From contig PLDA01000002.1 of assembly GCA_003134965.1 (NCBI GenBank), forward strand, positions 1,865,558-1,929,557: DNA of 64,000 bases, written 5' to 3'. Under the pieces are notes generated by a model that was given only the letters and a program-made list of their open reading frames with translations, made no database searches and had not been told where the DNA came from. The DNA is from Vulcanimicrobium winogradskyi. GTDB lineage: Bacteria; Vulcanimicrobiota; Vulcanimicrobiia; Vulcanimicrobiales; Vulcanimicrobiaceae. A program made the translations under genes and the position numbers. Numbering within the stretch: the first letter of the stretch is position 1; each line of letters starts with the position of its first letter. Below are positions 32,883 to 41,249 of the stretch, piece after piece.

Positions 32883-33656
32883 GTGAACGCGCTGCCGGCA
32901 GAGGCGGAGACGCTCGTTTCGCGGATCGAGTCGATGCTGGCACAGGCCGAGCAGCTCTTGGCCTCCGGTGGTAGCGACGAGGCGGCCTACGCGCTGCGGG
33001 AGACCGAGCGCCGGTATCTGCCCGACACGCTCAAGGCGTACGAGGACATCCCGCCGGCGCGCCGCGACGTGACCGCCGCCGAGATGCTGGTCGAGCAACT
33101 TCGCCTGCTCGAACGCGCGACCGCGCAGCGGCTCGCGCTGCTGGCCGAGACCGCCGAGACGGCGCTGGCCGCCAACGGCGCCTTTCTCACCGAGCGGTTC
33201 GGCACGCTCGACACGCTGCCCGAAACGGCACCGGTCGTGATCGATCCGGCGAACGCGCCGCCGGCGACGCTCGTACGTCGCGTCCTGGAGCGACTCGAGG
33301 GGGAGCCCGGCACCGATCCGATCGTCATCCTCGAACGCGCGGCGGTCCGGCTCGCCGCTGCCTTCCCGAACATCGTCACGGTGCGGCGCGCCGGCTTGCT
33401 GGGGCGCGGCCCGGTCGAACAGGTCGCGCTCGACGTTCCGCGCCCCGACGATCTCCTGCGCTACGCGCTGGAGCGCACGCGGCAGGGTCACGTCCAGGCG
33501 ACGGTAACGCGCTTCTTGCGCGGGATCAAGAACAAGACGATCGCGGTCGACGTCGGCGAATGGACGCAGGGCCTGATCGCCGATCTCGGCGCCTACGTCG
33601 AACGCGAACGCGGCGCGCGCGAACTCCTCACCCGGCTTTTCAGGGAGACACGATGA
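32883..33656 (+). CDS. XpaC-like protein of a TelA-type operon
   Basis: A 257-residue helical protein. The N-terminal part contains ALRETERRYLPDTLKAYEDI, resembling the YLPDTL-AY motif of XpaC (a protein usually paired with TelA). The C-terminal part has a GIKNKTIAVDVGEWTQGLIA helix pair. The GTG at 32883 has AGGAGG 4 bp upstream. It leads a four-gene run ending in telA, so a joint role in envelope or toxic-anion stress is likely, but no activity can be assigned. It diverges from the radical SAM pair across about 110 bp. Confidence 0.6.
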   Translation: MNALPAEAETLVSRIESMLAQAEQLLASGGSDEAAYALRETERRYLPDTLKAYEDIPPARRDVTAAEMLVEQLRLLERATAQRLALLAETAETALAANGAFLTERFGTLDTLPETAPVVIDPANAPPATLVRRVLERLEGEPGTDPIVILERAAVRLAAAFPNIVTVRRAGLLGRGPVEQVALDVPRPDDLLRYALERTRQGHVQATVTRFLRGIKNKTIAVDVGEWTQGLIADLGAYVERERGARELLTRLFRETR

Positions 33657-34507
33657 GCTTCTTCGGTATCGGACAGAAGAATCAGCAGCAGTCGGATGTG
33701 CGGACGACGACGGGCGGCGTCCCGCTCGACGCGGTTTCGCGCCTGCGGCGGATGCGCGGCGAAGGCGGCACACCGCTCTTCACCAGCGACCTCTCCGTGT
33801 CGGAGTTCGTGCTGCTCGAGCAGATGGGATGGCGGCCGCTGGGGCTCGTCCTGGGCAGCTCGATCTACCACGTCGGAATCCAGTACGGTAACTTCTACCA
33901 GAACCAGGAGCTGCCGTATCTCACCGCCGCGATGTACGAGGCGCGCGACCTCGCGATGAGCCGGATGGAAGAAGAAGCCGACGTGCTCGGCGCCGACGGG
34001 ATCGTCGGCGTTGCGCTCGAGGTCGGCGGCTACGCGTGGGCCGAGAACGCGCTCGAGTTCACCGCGATCGGTACGGCGGTAAAGGCGCCGGGCGAAGAGT
34101 CGTGGCGCACCCGCGACGGTAAGCCGTTCACCTCGGACTTCTCGGTGCAGGACTTCTACAAGCTGGTCACCTCGACGGGGTACGTGCCGCGCGAGCTCGT
34201 CCTGGGCAACTGCGTTTACCACATCGCGCACCAGGGCTTCGCGCAGGCGATGCGCACGCTCGGAACGAACGTCGAGCTGCAGAACTACACCGAAGCGATC
34301 TACGACGCGCGCGAGCTCGCGATGAGTCGGATGCAGGCCGAAGCCGAGACGCACGGGGCGGACGGCATCATTGGGATGCAGATCGTCGAGAAGACGCACA
34401 TCTGGAATCCGCACGTGATCGAGTTCATGGCGATCGGCACGTCGGTCGAGAAGCGCGGCGAACCGAAGACCGTGCCGCTGACGTTCCAAGTCGGGTTGAA
34501 CGACTGA
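33653..34507 (+). CDS. Tandem YbjQ/UPF0145-domain protein
   Basis: A 284-residue protein built from two homologous halves (about residues 35-142 and 155-268). Each half carries an LSVSEFVLLEQMGWRPLGLV-type opening and the repeated block ARDLAMSRMEEEADVLGADG (first half) or ARELAMSRMQAEAETHGADG (second half). This is the YbjQ heavy-metal-binding-type fold, which forms decameric rings in single-domain homologues; the fused tandem could build a similar ring from half as many chains. ATG start with CAGGGAG upstream, overlapping the preceding stop. Confidence 0.82.
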   Translation: MSFFGIGQKNQQQSDVRTTTGGVPLDAVSRLRRMRGEGGTPLFTSDLSVSEFVLLEQMGWRPLGLVLGSSIYHVGIQYGNFYQNQELPYLTAAMYEARDLAMSRMEEEADVLGADGIVGVALEVGGYAWAENALEFTAIGTAVKAPGEESWRTRDGKPFTSDFSVQDFYKLVTSTGYVPRELVLGNCVYHIAHQGFAQAMRTLGTNVELQNYTEAIYDARELAMSRMQAEAETHGADGIIGMQIVEKTHIWNPHVIEFMAIGTSVEKRGEPKTVPLTFQVGLND

Positions 34508-34511
34508 CGCG

Positions 34512-34709
34512 GTGGAAGGCTCAGGAGATCTCTTCGGCGGGATCGGCGAGTTCTTCGGCGGGCTGTCCGAGGCCGCCAAAGGCGGCGCGAAAGTTGCCGC
34601 CGCCGCCGCAGCAGCAGCATCCGCACGCGGCGCCGAGGGCGGCGAGCCGCCGGTCCACGACCGGTACCTCGCCGGCGGCCGGCGCGCGCTGAACATCAAC
34701 GACATCTAA
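34512..34709 (+). CDS. Small alanine/glycine-rich hypothetical protein
   Basis: A 65-residue protein opening with glycine/phenylalanine repeats (DLFGGIGEFFGGLSEAAKGG), followed by a run of alanines and a short charged tail ending ALNINDI. It starts at a GTG 4 bp after the YbjQ-tandem gene and ends 14 bp before telA, so it is probably translated with them. The amphipathic glycine-rich start could contact membranes. No family recognised. Confidence 0.55.
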   Translation: MEGSGDLFGGIGEFFGGLSEAAKGGAKVAAAAAAAASARGAEGGEPPVHDRYLAGGRRALNINDI

Positions 34710-34723
34710 AGCAGAGAAGAACG

Positions 34724-35893
34724 ATGCCCGACGACACGCTGCAACCGCCGATGCTCACCCCGCCCCAAGCCGTCGCGCCGGTCGCGGTCGCGGATGCGAT
34801 CGGGAAGGTTCCCGTCCCCATCGACGAGCGGGCGAAGCTCGACGAACAGGCCGCGCAGATCGCGAAAGAACTCGCGACGCTGCCGCTGGAGAGCGATGCG
34901 TATAAAGAGCGCGTTCGCGCGCTCGAAGCGCTCGCGAACACGGAGATCGAGCGGTCGGCGAGCGTCTCGAACCGCATGCTCGACCGGCCGACGCGCGCGA
35001 TGGCGACGCTCGGCGAAGGCGCACCGGTCGCGAAGACGCTGCTCGAGCTGCGCGGGACGATCGAAAAGCTCGACCCCTCGCATCAAGGCGACTTGTTCTC
35101 GCCGAAAAAACTGCTCGGCGTGCTGCCGTTCGGCAACAAGCTGCGCGACTATTTCCGAGGGTACGAGTCCTCGCAGTCGCACCTGAACGCGGTCATCGAA
35201 GCGCTGCGCCGCGGCAAGGACGAGTTGCTGCGCGATAACGCCGCGATCGAGCAGGAAAAGGCGACGATGTGGAGCTTGATGGGAGTGCTCGAGAAGCACG
35301 GGTATCTCGCTCGCGCGCTCGGCGACGCCGTCGAGCGCGAGGTCGATGCGCTGCAGCCGTCCGATCCCGACCGCGCGCGCGCGTTGCAGGAAGAAGTCCT
35401 GTTCGCGGCCCGGCAGAAGCAGCAGGACATCGCGACGCAGCTCGCGGTCAACGTTCAGGGCTACATGGCGCTCGACTTGATCAAGCGCAACAACGCCGAG
35501 CTCGTCAAGGGCGTCGACCGCGCGACGACGACGACCGTCGCGGCGCTGAGGGTCGCGATCACCGTGGCCCAAGCGGTCGCGAACCAGAAGCTGGTGCTCG
35601 ATCAGATCGACGCGATGAAGTCGACGACGTCGAATCTCATCCTGTCCACCTCGCAGGTGCTGCGCCAGAACGCGACGCGCATCCAGGAGGGGGCGACGAG
35701 TCCGGCGATCGACGTCGACAAGCTCAAGGAAGCGTTCGCAAACGTTCGCGCGACGATCGACGGGATGGCCGACTACCGCATCAAGGCGCTCGCGTCGATG
35801 GAGCAGACCACCGACGCGCTCAGCGAAGAGGTCGGCAAGGCGAAGGCGTATCTGACCGCGCGCCGCGACGTCGCGGCGCTACCCGGCGATTAG
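34724..35893 (+). CDS. TelA-family toxic anion resistance protein
   Basis: A 389-residue cytoplasmic helical protein. The central GKLLGVLPFGNKLRDYF-like block (reads KKLLGVLPFGNKLRDYFRGY), the ALQEEVLFAARQKQQDIATQ helix and AVNVQGYMALDLIKRNNAEL are TelA signatures. Members accompany tellurite or tellurium-stress and cell-envelope stress responses; the biochemical function is unknown. AGAGAAG lies shortly before the ATG at 34724. The last 4 bp overlap the convergent Fur-family gene. Confidence 0.88.
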   Translation: MPDDTLQPPMLTPPQAVAPVAVADAIGKVPVPIDERAKLDEQAAQIAKELATLPLESDAYKERVRALEALANTEIERSASVSNRMLDRPTRAMATLGEGAPVAKTLLELRGTIEKLDPSHQGDLFSPKKLLGVLPFGNKLRDYFRGYESSQSHLNAVIEALRRGKDELLRDNAAIEQEKATMWSLMGVLEKHGYLARALGDAVEREVDALQPSDPDRARALQEEVLFAARQKQQDIATQLAVNVQGYMALDLIKRNNAELVKGVDRATTTTVAALRVAITVAQAVANQKLVLDQIDAMKSTTSNLILSTSQVLRQNATRIQEGATSPAIDVDKLKEAFANVRATIDGMADYRIKALASMEQTTDALSEEVGKAKAYLTARRDVAALPGD

Positions 35894-36333
35894 CTCAGGC
35901 CGATGCCGTTGCGCGCCAGGCCCGCGCAGCGCGCGCACCGGCCGGTGATCACCATCGCTGCGTCGACGCCGCTGTAGCGGTGGTCTTGCGCGACCGCGAG
36001 TGCGATCGAGACCACTTGCGGCGCCGGGACGTTCACGATCTCACCGCACGCGAGACAGACCAGATGGTGGTGCTTGTCGAGCGCGGCCTCGTAGCGCGCC
36101 GCGCCCCCGTGCGCGAAGACTTGAACGAGTCCGATCGCGCGCAAGATGTCGAGCGTCCGGTAGATCGTTCCTAGGCTGACGGCCGGTAGCTCGGCCCGGA
36201 CGCGTTCGTGGATCGCCTCGGCGGTCAGATGTGCGCCGTCTTCGAGCGCACGCAGGATCGCGGCACGCTGCTTCGTCAAGCGATAGCGCGTTTGAAGGAG
36301 TCCTGCATCGACCCCCTTGCCGTCGGTCACCAT
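35890..36333 (-). CDS. Fur-family metal-responsive regulator
   Basis: A 147-residue Fur/PerR/Zur-type repressor. The DNA-binding wing-helix is in RLTKQRAAILRALEDGAHLT and SLGTIYRTLDILRAIGLVQV. The metal site includes the DKHHHLVCLACGEIV stretch, and two CxxC pairs (CLAC, CARC) form the structural zinc site. Which metal or peroxide it senses is not decidable. It is transcribed toward telA and diverges from secD, whose promoter region it faces. Confidence 0.93.
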   Translation of the reverse strand: MVTDGKGVDAGLLQTRYRLTKQRAAILRALEDGAHLTAEAIHERVRAELPAVSLGTIYRTLDILRAIGLVQVFAHGGAARYEAALDKHHHLVCLACGEIVNVPAPQVVSIALAVAQDHRYSGVDAAMVITGRCARCAGLARNGIGLS

Positions 36334-36391
36334 GCACCCTCCGCGCGTCCGGTCCGTCGCTCCTGATGAGGCCCGACGACCTCAACGCCGT

Positions 36392-36420
36392 TTGACGCTG
36401 TCCGGCCCCCATGCTACGAT
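36392..36420 (+). promoter_or_regulatory. Sigma70-type promoter upstream of secD
   Basis: TTGACG at 36392-36397 and TACGAT at 36415-36420 with a 17-bp spacer, about 115 bp before the secD ATG. The bases from the -10 onward (36415-36434, TACGATCCGGGGGTTCTCCC) match the rpsF promoter region at 62843-62862 in 18 of 20 positions. Confidence 0.72.
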
Positions 36421-36442
36421 CCGGGGGTTCTCCCCTTCCCCG

Positions 36443-36478
36443 CCCTTCGACCCTTCGACAGGCTCAGGACGAGCTCAG
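36443..36478. repeat. Dispersed palindromic repeat in the secD leader
   Basis: CCCTTCGA (36443-36450), then CCCTTCGACAGGCTCAGG (36451-36468), then GAGCTCAGG (36471-36479 region): the reverse-orientation form of the dispersed repeat with a duplicated arm. It lies between the secD promoter and the secD start, so it is transcribed. Confidence 0.75.
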
Positions 36479-36534
36479 GTAAGGCCTCTCAAGAATGACA
36501 CCTCCCGTCGACGTCGGGGCTAGTAGTACGGTAC

Positions 36535-37863
36535 ATGTGGAATAAGCTCAAGAGGCCGGTTCAGTCGGTCCTCCTGTTGGCCTTGGTCGGCCTCTGCGTA
36601 TGGGCGATCGTGCCTATCCAGAAGAAGATCCACCTCGGCCTCGACCTCCAGGGCGGCGCTCGCGTCCTGCTTCAGCTCAACACGACCAAGGACGTGCCGA
36701 AAATCACGCCCGAGGTCCAGAATCAAGTCGAGCTGGTCATCGACAGGCGCGTCAACAGCATGGGCGTCTCCGAGCCCGTCATCTCGAAGGCCGGCTCCGA
36801 CCGGCTGCTGATCGAGGTGCCGGCCGTCAAGAACGCCGACCAGCTGGAGAAGCTCCTCAAAGAGGTCGCGGTGCTGGAGTTCAAGATCCTGCCGCAAAAG
36901 GTCAGCCAGCGCGCGCGCAGCGATCCGAAGTACGCCGGCACCGTCGGCCTCAAGCCGGGGCAGGCGAGCCAAGCCTACCTGGACGGCGGCCCCGTCGTCT
37001 ACAGCGGCGCGGAGCTCAAGAGCGCGTCACCGGGTTTTGGTACGACCGGCGAGCCGCAGGTCAACTTCGTCACCAAGGACTCGGTGAAGTTCGCCAAGAT
37101 GACCCATGAAAACACCGGGAACATCATGGGGATCTTTCTCGACAAGAAGTGGGTCAGCGACGCGACGATCGAGTCCACGATCTCCGACAGCGGCTTGATC
37201 CACGGTTCGTTCACCGAAGAGCAGGTCACGACGCTCGCCAACGAGCTGAACGCCGGCGCGCTGCCCGTCCCGGTGACGATCATCGAGAAGGACGACGTCG
37301 GTCCGATTCTCGGCCAAGAGGACTTGCAGAAGTCGCTCCTCGCGTCGATCGTCGGCTTGGGGTTGGTGCTGATCTTCATGGCGGCCGTGTACCGCCTCCC
37401 CGGCGTGCTCGCCGACCTCGCGCTGGTCGTGTACGTGCTCGCGCTGCTGGCGCTGCTCTCGGTCGCGCACGCGGTCCTGACGCTCCCCGGCATCGCCGGC
37501 TTCGTGCTCTCGATCGGTATGGCGGTCGACGCGAACGTCCTGATCTTCGAGCGCATCAAAGAAGAGTTGTGGGCCGGGAAGTCGCTGCGCGTAGCGGTGC
37601 GCATCGGGTTCAAGCGCGCGTTCACCTCGGTCTTTGACTCGCACTTCACGACGATCGTCGGTGCCGGCGTCCTCTACATGCTCGGCACCGGTACGGTGAA
37701 GGGTTTCGCCTACACGCTCTTCTGGGGTACCGCGTTCTCGCTGTTCACGGCTGTTGTCGTGACGCGGTTCTTCGTGGACGTCGTCGTCGAGAACAACCTC
37801 GCGACGTCCAAGAGCGCGTACGGCGCCGGCGGCAACGTCGCGCCGGCGGAGGTTCGCATCTAA
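36535..37863 (+). CDS. secD: Protein translocase subunit SecD
   Basis: A 442-residue SecD, shorter than the E. coli form but normal for many phyla. One N-terminal helix is followed by the family GLDLQGGARVLLQL motif, a periplasmic P1 domain (about 50-255), and five membrane helices with the RND-type GFVLSIGMAVDANVLIFERI block. With SecF it uses the proton-motive force to complete Sec-dependent export. ATG start at 36535; secF begins immediately after the stop. Confidence 0.97.
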   Translation: MWNKLKRPVQSVLLLALVGLCVWAIVPIQKKIHLGLDLQGGARVLLQLNTTKDVPKITPEVQNQVELVIDRRVNSMGVSEPVISKAGSDRLLIEVPAVKNADQLEKLLKEVAVLEFKILPQKVSQRARSDPKYAGTVGLKPGQASQAYLDGGPVVYSGAELKSASPGFGTTGEPQVNFVTKDSVKFAKMTHENTGNIMGIFLDKKWVSDATIESTISDSGLIHGSFTEEQVTTLANELNAGALPVPVTIIEKDDVGPILGQEDLQKSLLASIVGLGLVLIFMAAVYRLPGVLADLALVVYVLALLALLSVAHAVLTLPGIAGFVLSIGMAVDANVLIFERIKEELWAGKSLRVAVRIGFKRAFTSVFDSHFTTIVGAGVLYMLGTGTVKGFAYTLFWGTAFSLFTAVVVTRFFVDVVVENNLATSKSAYGAGGNVAPAEVRI

Positions 37864-39213
37864 ATGTTCTTCCGTCGCCTCAACTGGAACGTCGTCGGGT
37901 GGTTCCGCACCGTCTCGGCGATCTCGTACGCAATCATCTTCGCCGGCCTGCTCTTCATGGGCTACCACTGGGTGAAGGACGGCTCGCCGCTGCGGCTCGG
38001 CCTCTCTTTCACCGGCGGCACCGACCTGACGATCAAATACAGCAAGCCCGTCACGAAGGATGCGCTCGCGGCCGCGCTCGCTAAAATCGGCGTCACCGAC
38101 GCGCGCATCAATACGCTCTCGAAGCCCGGCGAACCGCTCGGCGAACGTTGGACGATCGAGACGCAGCATGACTTCGGCAACAATTCAGCGCCGCTCAACG
38201 CCGCGCTCGATTCGGTTGGTCCTCGCACGGACAAGGACAGGGAGGCCTCGGCGATCTCCACTGTCGGGCCGTCGCTCTCGCAAGAGTATCTGCTCAACGC
38301 GATCAAGGCGCTGGTCATCGCGATCGCGATCCAGTTCCTCTACGTCGCGTTCCGCTTCGGCTGGAACCTGATCTTCGGCTGGGTCTGCGTCGTCGCGCTC
38401 GTGCGCGACTCCCTGATGATGATCGGCATCTACGCGATCGCCGGCCGGCGTGTCGACGATGCATTCCTGGCGGCGGTGCTGACCGTGATCGGGTACTCGA
38501 TCATGGACACCATCGTGATCCTCGACCGGATCCGCGAGAACGTCAAATTGATGGACGGCAAGCCGTTCGACACGATCGTCAACACGTCGATCCTGCAGAC
38601 GATGACGCGTTCGGTGAACACGCTCGCGACCGTCGTCATCACGCTGGTGGCACTGCTGGCGTTCGGCGGCGCCTCGCTGCAGAACTTCGCCTTCGCGCTG
38701 CTGGTCGGGATCTGCTCCGGCGGCTACCACTCGATCTTTTTCTCGGCGCCGCTCGTCGCGGTGCTGCAGAAGCGCACGAAGCGCAGCTCGATCTTCCGGC
38801 GCTCGTCGCTGGCGGGCCAGCCGAAGAGCGTCGCCGCGGCCCGGGGCGGCGCGGCCGGCGCAGCGGCGGCGCAGCGCGACCGCGAAGCCGTCGCTGCGGC
38901 ACGCCGCGCTCGGCGCGACCTCGAGCGCCAGGGCGCATCGCGCAAGACGGTGCCGCCGCCGCGCTACAAGCGCTCGCAAAAGGACATCGACTTCGAACAG
39001 CTGGAGAACCGCAACTTCGGCGCCGAGCTCCCGCGCAAACCGGCGCCGGAAGCGGAACACCACGCCGCGGAAAGCGAGATCGACCCGCTCGACGCGCAGA
39101 CGATGGGCCTGCACGACGAAGCGGCGGAGCTCGGTCACGAAGAGATCACGCTGAACCTGGGCGACGACCCGTTGGCCCCCGAACCCGAACCCGAACCCAA
39201 GACGATCCCGTAA
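37864..39213 (+). CDS. secF: Protein translocase subunit SecF with a long charged C-terminal tail
   Basis: A 449-residue SecF. The N-terminal GLSFTGGTDLTIKYSK and the membrane part with TVIGYSIMDTIVILDRIREN are the SecF hallmarks. The core ends near residue 310; the last about 140 residues are an unusual disordered extension, first basic and alanine/arginine-rich, then acidic and proline-rich (ending PEPEPEPKTIP). The tail is cytoplasmic by topology. Its ATG follows the secD stop without a gap. Confidence 0.95.
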   Translation: MFFRRLNWNVVGWFRTVSAISYAIIFAGLLFMGYHWVKDGSPLRLGLSFTGGTDLTIKYSKPVTKDALAAALAKIGVTDARINTLSKPGEPLGERWTIETQHDFGNNSAPLNAALDSVGPRTDKDREASAISTVGPSLSQEYLLNAIKALVIAIAIQFLYVAFRFGWNLIFGWVCVVALVRDSLMMIGIYAIAGRRVDDAFLAAVLTVIGYSIMDTIVILDRIRENVKLMDGKPFDTIVNTSILQTMTRSVNTLATVVITLVALLAFGGASLQNFAFALLVGICSGGYHSIFFSAPLVAVLQKRTKRSSIFRRSSLAGQPKSVAAARGGAAGAAAAQRDREAVAAARRARRDLERQGASRKTVPPPRYKRSQKDIDFEQLENRNFGAELPRKPAPEAEHHAAESEIDPLDAQTMGLHDEAAELGHEEITLNLGDDPLAPEPEPEPKTIP

Positions 39214-39219
39214 TCGGCC

Positions 39220-41220
39220 GTGCGGGAGAAAAAACTTCCGCCGCCGACCCCGTCAGAAGCCGCCTTCGAGCGGCTTCTGGCGGAGGATTCGCATGTGTCC
39301 ACCCACGTGTCCACCCCTGATGTCACCCTGACCCTTCGACAGGCTCAGGGTGACAAGTCGAAGGGTGAACCGACGGGGGCAGACGCGTTTCTCGATGGGT
39401 TGTATGCGCGTTCCCGTGAGTACCTCGACCGAGATCCGTACGCGACGATCGGCGAGGCGTCGGGCTTCAACACGAAGGTCGTCGGCGTCACGTTCGAAGG
39501 CCGCCAGGACGTCGTCGGCGGCGTGCGCGAGGGCGCTGCGCTCGAGTTGCGCCGCGATCCCGGCAACGTGTATGACCCGAATGCGATCGGCGTGTGGTTC
39601 GGCGCGCTGCAACTCGGCTTTCTCCGGCGGGAGATCGCGCTGCGCGTCGCGCCGAACATCGACGGCGGTGAGCGCTACACCGCCGAGGTCACCGCGGTCA
39701 CCGGCGGCGGCACGCGCAGCGTCGGGATCAACGTGTACGTGACGCGCGAGCGCGATGCCGTGCGCAGGCCGGCTGCCGACCGCGGCGCGGTGCGCCGGGA
39801 GGACGTGTTGCACGCGCTGATCGGCGAACGCCCGCTGCGCGAGGCGCAGCGCGCCGTGCTGGAACGGCTCGACGCAGGGCGCAACACGCTCGCCGTACTC
39901 GGAACGGGTCGCGGAAAGTCGCTGTGCTTTCAGTATCCGGCGGCGGTTCGCGCGCTCGAGAGCGGCCAGAAGACCGTCGTGCTGTATCCGCTTCGCGCGT
40001 TGGCGAACGACCAGTACGAGGCGCTGATCCGGCGCCTCGAACCGCTCGGCATCCGCATCCACCGGGCCAACGGCGCGATCGAAGCCGGCGAACGCGCCGC
40101 GCTCAACGACGCGCTCGAAAGCGGCGACTGGGACGTGATCTGCGCGACCCCGGAGTTCGTGCAGTACCACCTCGACCGCTTCCGCGGCGATGCGTCACGG
40201 CCGTCGCTGATCGTCGTCGACGAGGCGCACCACCTCTCCGAGTCGACGCATCGCCCGGCGTACCAGCGCGTCGGCGAATCGATCGCCGCGCTTGGAAATC
40301 CGCAGGTGCTGGCGCTGACGGCGACCGCCGGCGAGGAGGCGTTCGCGAGGATTCGCGCGGCGCTGCGGATCGACGCCTGGGTGATCGATCCGACCGTCCG
40401 CGACAATCTCCACGTCGTCGACGCGCGCGGGACGACCAACAAGCTGGCGTATATCGAACGCGTCGTTCGCGACGGCGCGAAGGCGATCGTCTACTGCAAC
40501 TCGCGCCTCGAGGCGACGCGAACCGCGGAGAAGCTCCACGGCTTGGCCGGCGCGGGGATCGCGTTCTACCACGCCGGCGTGGCGAGCGCGGAGCGCGCGC
40601 AGGTCGAGCGGTATTTTCGGGAGGGCGCGATCCGCGTCGTCGTCGCGACGTCGGCGTTCGGCGAAGGGATCGATCTCCCGGACGTGCGGCACGTCTTCCT
40701 GTACCACCTCAACTTCGACTTCACCGAGTTCAACCAGCAGGCCGGCCGCGCCGGCCGCGACGGCGCCGACGCGTCGATCCACCTGCTCTTCGGGGAGAAG
40801 GACCGGCACATCAACGACTTCATCATCGAACGCGCCGCGCCGACGCTGGAGACGCTGCGCCGGCTGTACGCGGCGATGAAGCGGCTCACGTCCGACGGCA
40901 CGCTACGCATGACGTACGCCGACATCGCGTCGACGCTCGATTTCGACCGCGTCGACGGCAGCACGGTCTCGGGTGCCGCGCGGATCTTCGCCGATGCCGG
41001 ACTCGTCGCGCTCGGCGACGACGACGACGGCCGGTTCGTGCGCTTCCTCCCGGTCAGCGGCAAGGTCGATCTGACGGCGACGGAGCGGTACGCCGAAGGC
41101 GAGGCCGAGCGCGACGCGTTCGCGCGCTTCTGCGACGTTGCGCTCACCGCGCGCCCCGAAGTGCTCGAATCGCTGGTGGATCGGCCTATCTACCCGAGCG
41201 GGGTCGACCTGCTGCGCTGA
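39220..41220 (+). CDS. HIRAN-domain RecQ-like superfamily 2 helicase
   Basis: A 666-residue protein. Residues about 84-172 form a HIRAN domain (ELRRDPGNVYDPNAIGVWFG), known to bind DNA 3' ends in repair and fork-remodelling proteins. A RecQ-like helicase follows: motif I GTGRGKSLCFQYPA, DEAH box VVDEAHHLSES, motif III ALTATAG, motif VI QQAGRAGRDGAD. The C-terminal 120 residues are a winged-helix-like region without the RecQ zinc or HRDC domains. It is probably a repair helicase that engages damaged ends. Residues 34-51 are encoded by a dispersed repeat inserted in frame. The GTG start at 39220 is 7 bp after secF. Confidence 0.82.
   Translation: MREKKLPPPTPSEAAFERLLAEDSHVSTHVSTPDVTLTLRQAQGDKSKGEPTGADAFLDGLYARSREYLDRDPYATIGEASGFNTKVVGVTFEGRQDVVGGVREGAALELRRDPGNVYDPNAIGVWFGALQLGFLRREIALRVAPNIDGGERYTAEVTAVTGGGTRSVGINVYVTRERDAVRRPAADRGAVRREDVLHALIGERPLREAQRAVLERLDAGRNTLAVLGTGRGKSLCFQYPAAVRALESGQKTVVLYPLRALANDQYEALIRRLEPLGIRIHRANGAIEAGERAALNDALESGDWDVICATPEFVQYHLDRFRGDASRPSLIVVDEAHHLSESTHRPAYQRVGESIAALGNPQVLALTATAGEEAFARIRAALRIDAWVIDPTVRDNLHVVDARGTTNKLAYIERVVRDGAKAIVYCNSRLEATRTAEKLHGLAGAGIAFYHAGVASAERAQVERYFREGAIRVVVATSAFGEGIDLPDVRHVFLYHLNFDFTEFNQQAGRAGRDGADASIHLLFGEKDRHINDFIIERAAPTLETLRRLYAAMKRLTSDGTLRMTYADIASTLDFDRVDGSTVSGAARIFADAGLVALGDDDDGRFVRFLPVSGKVDLTATERYAEGEAERDAFARFCDVALTARPEVLESLVDRPIYPSGVDLLR
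39321..39366. repeat. Dispersed palindromic repeat inside the helicase gene
   Basis: TGTCACCCTGA (39321-39331) and TCAGGGTGACA (39345-39355) are perfect 11-bp inverted arms with CCCTTCGACAGGC between, followed by AGTCGAAGGG to 39366. It is the most symmetrical copy in the window. It keeps the reading frame open and encodes the peptide VTLTLRQAQGDKSKGEP. Just before it the phrase GTGTCCACCC is duplicated. Confidence 0.88.
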
Positions 41221-41249
41221 CGAACCCCGGCGGCAGACGGGAGGATCGC

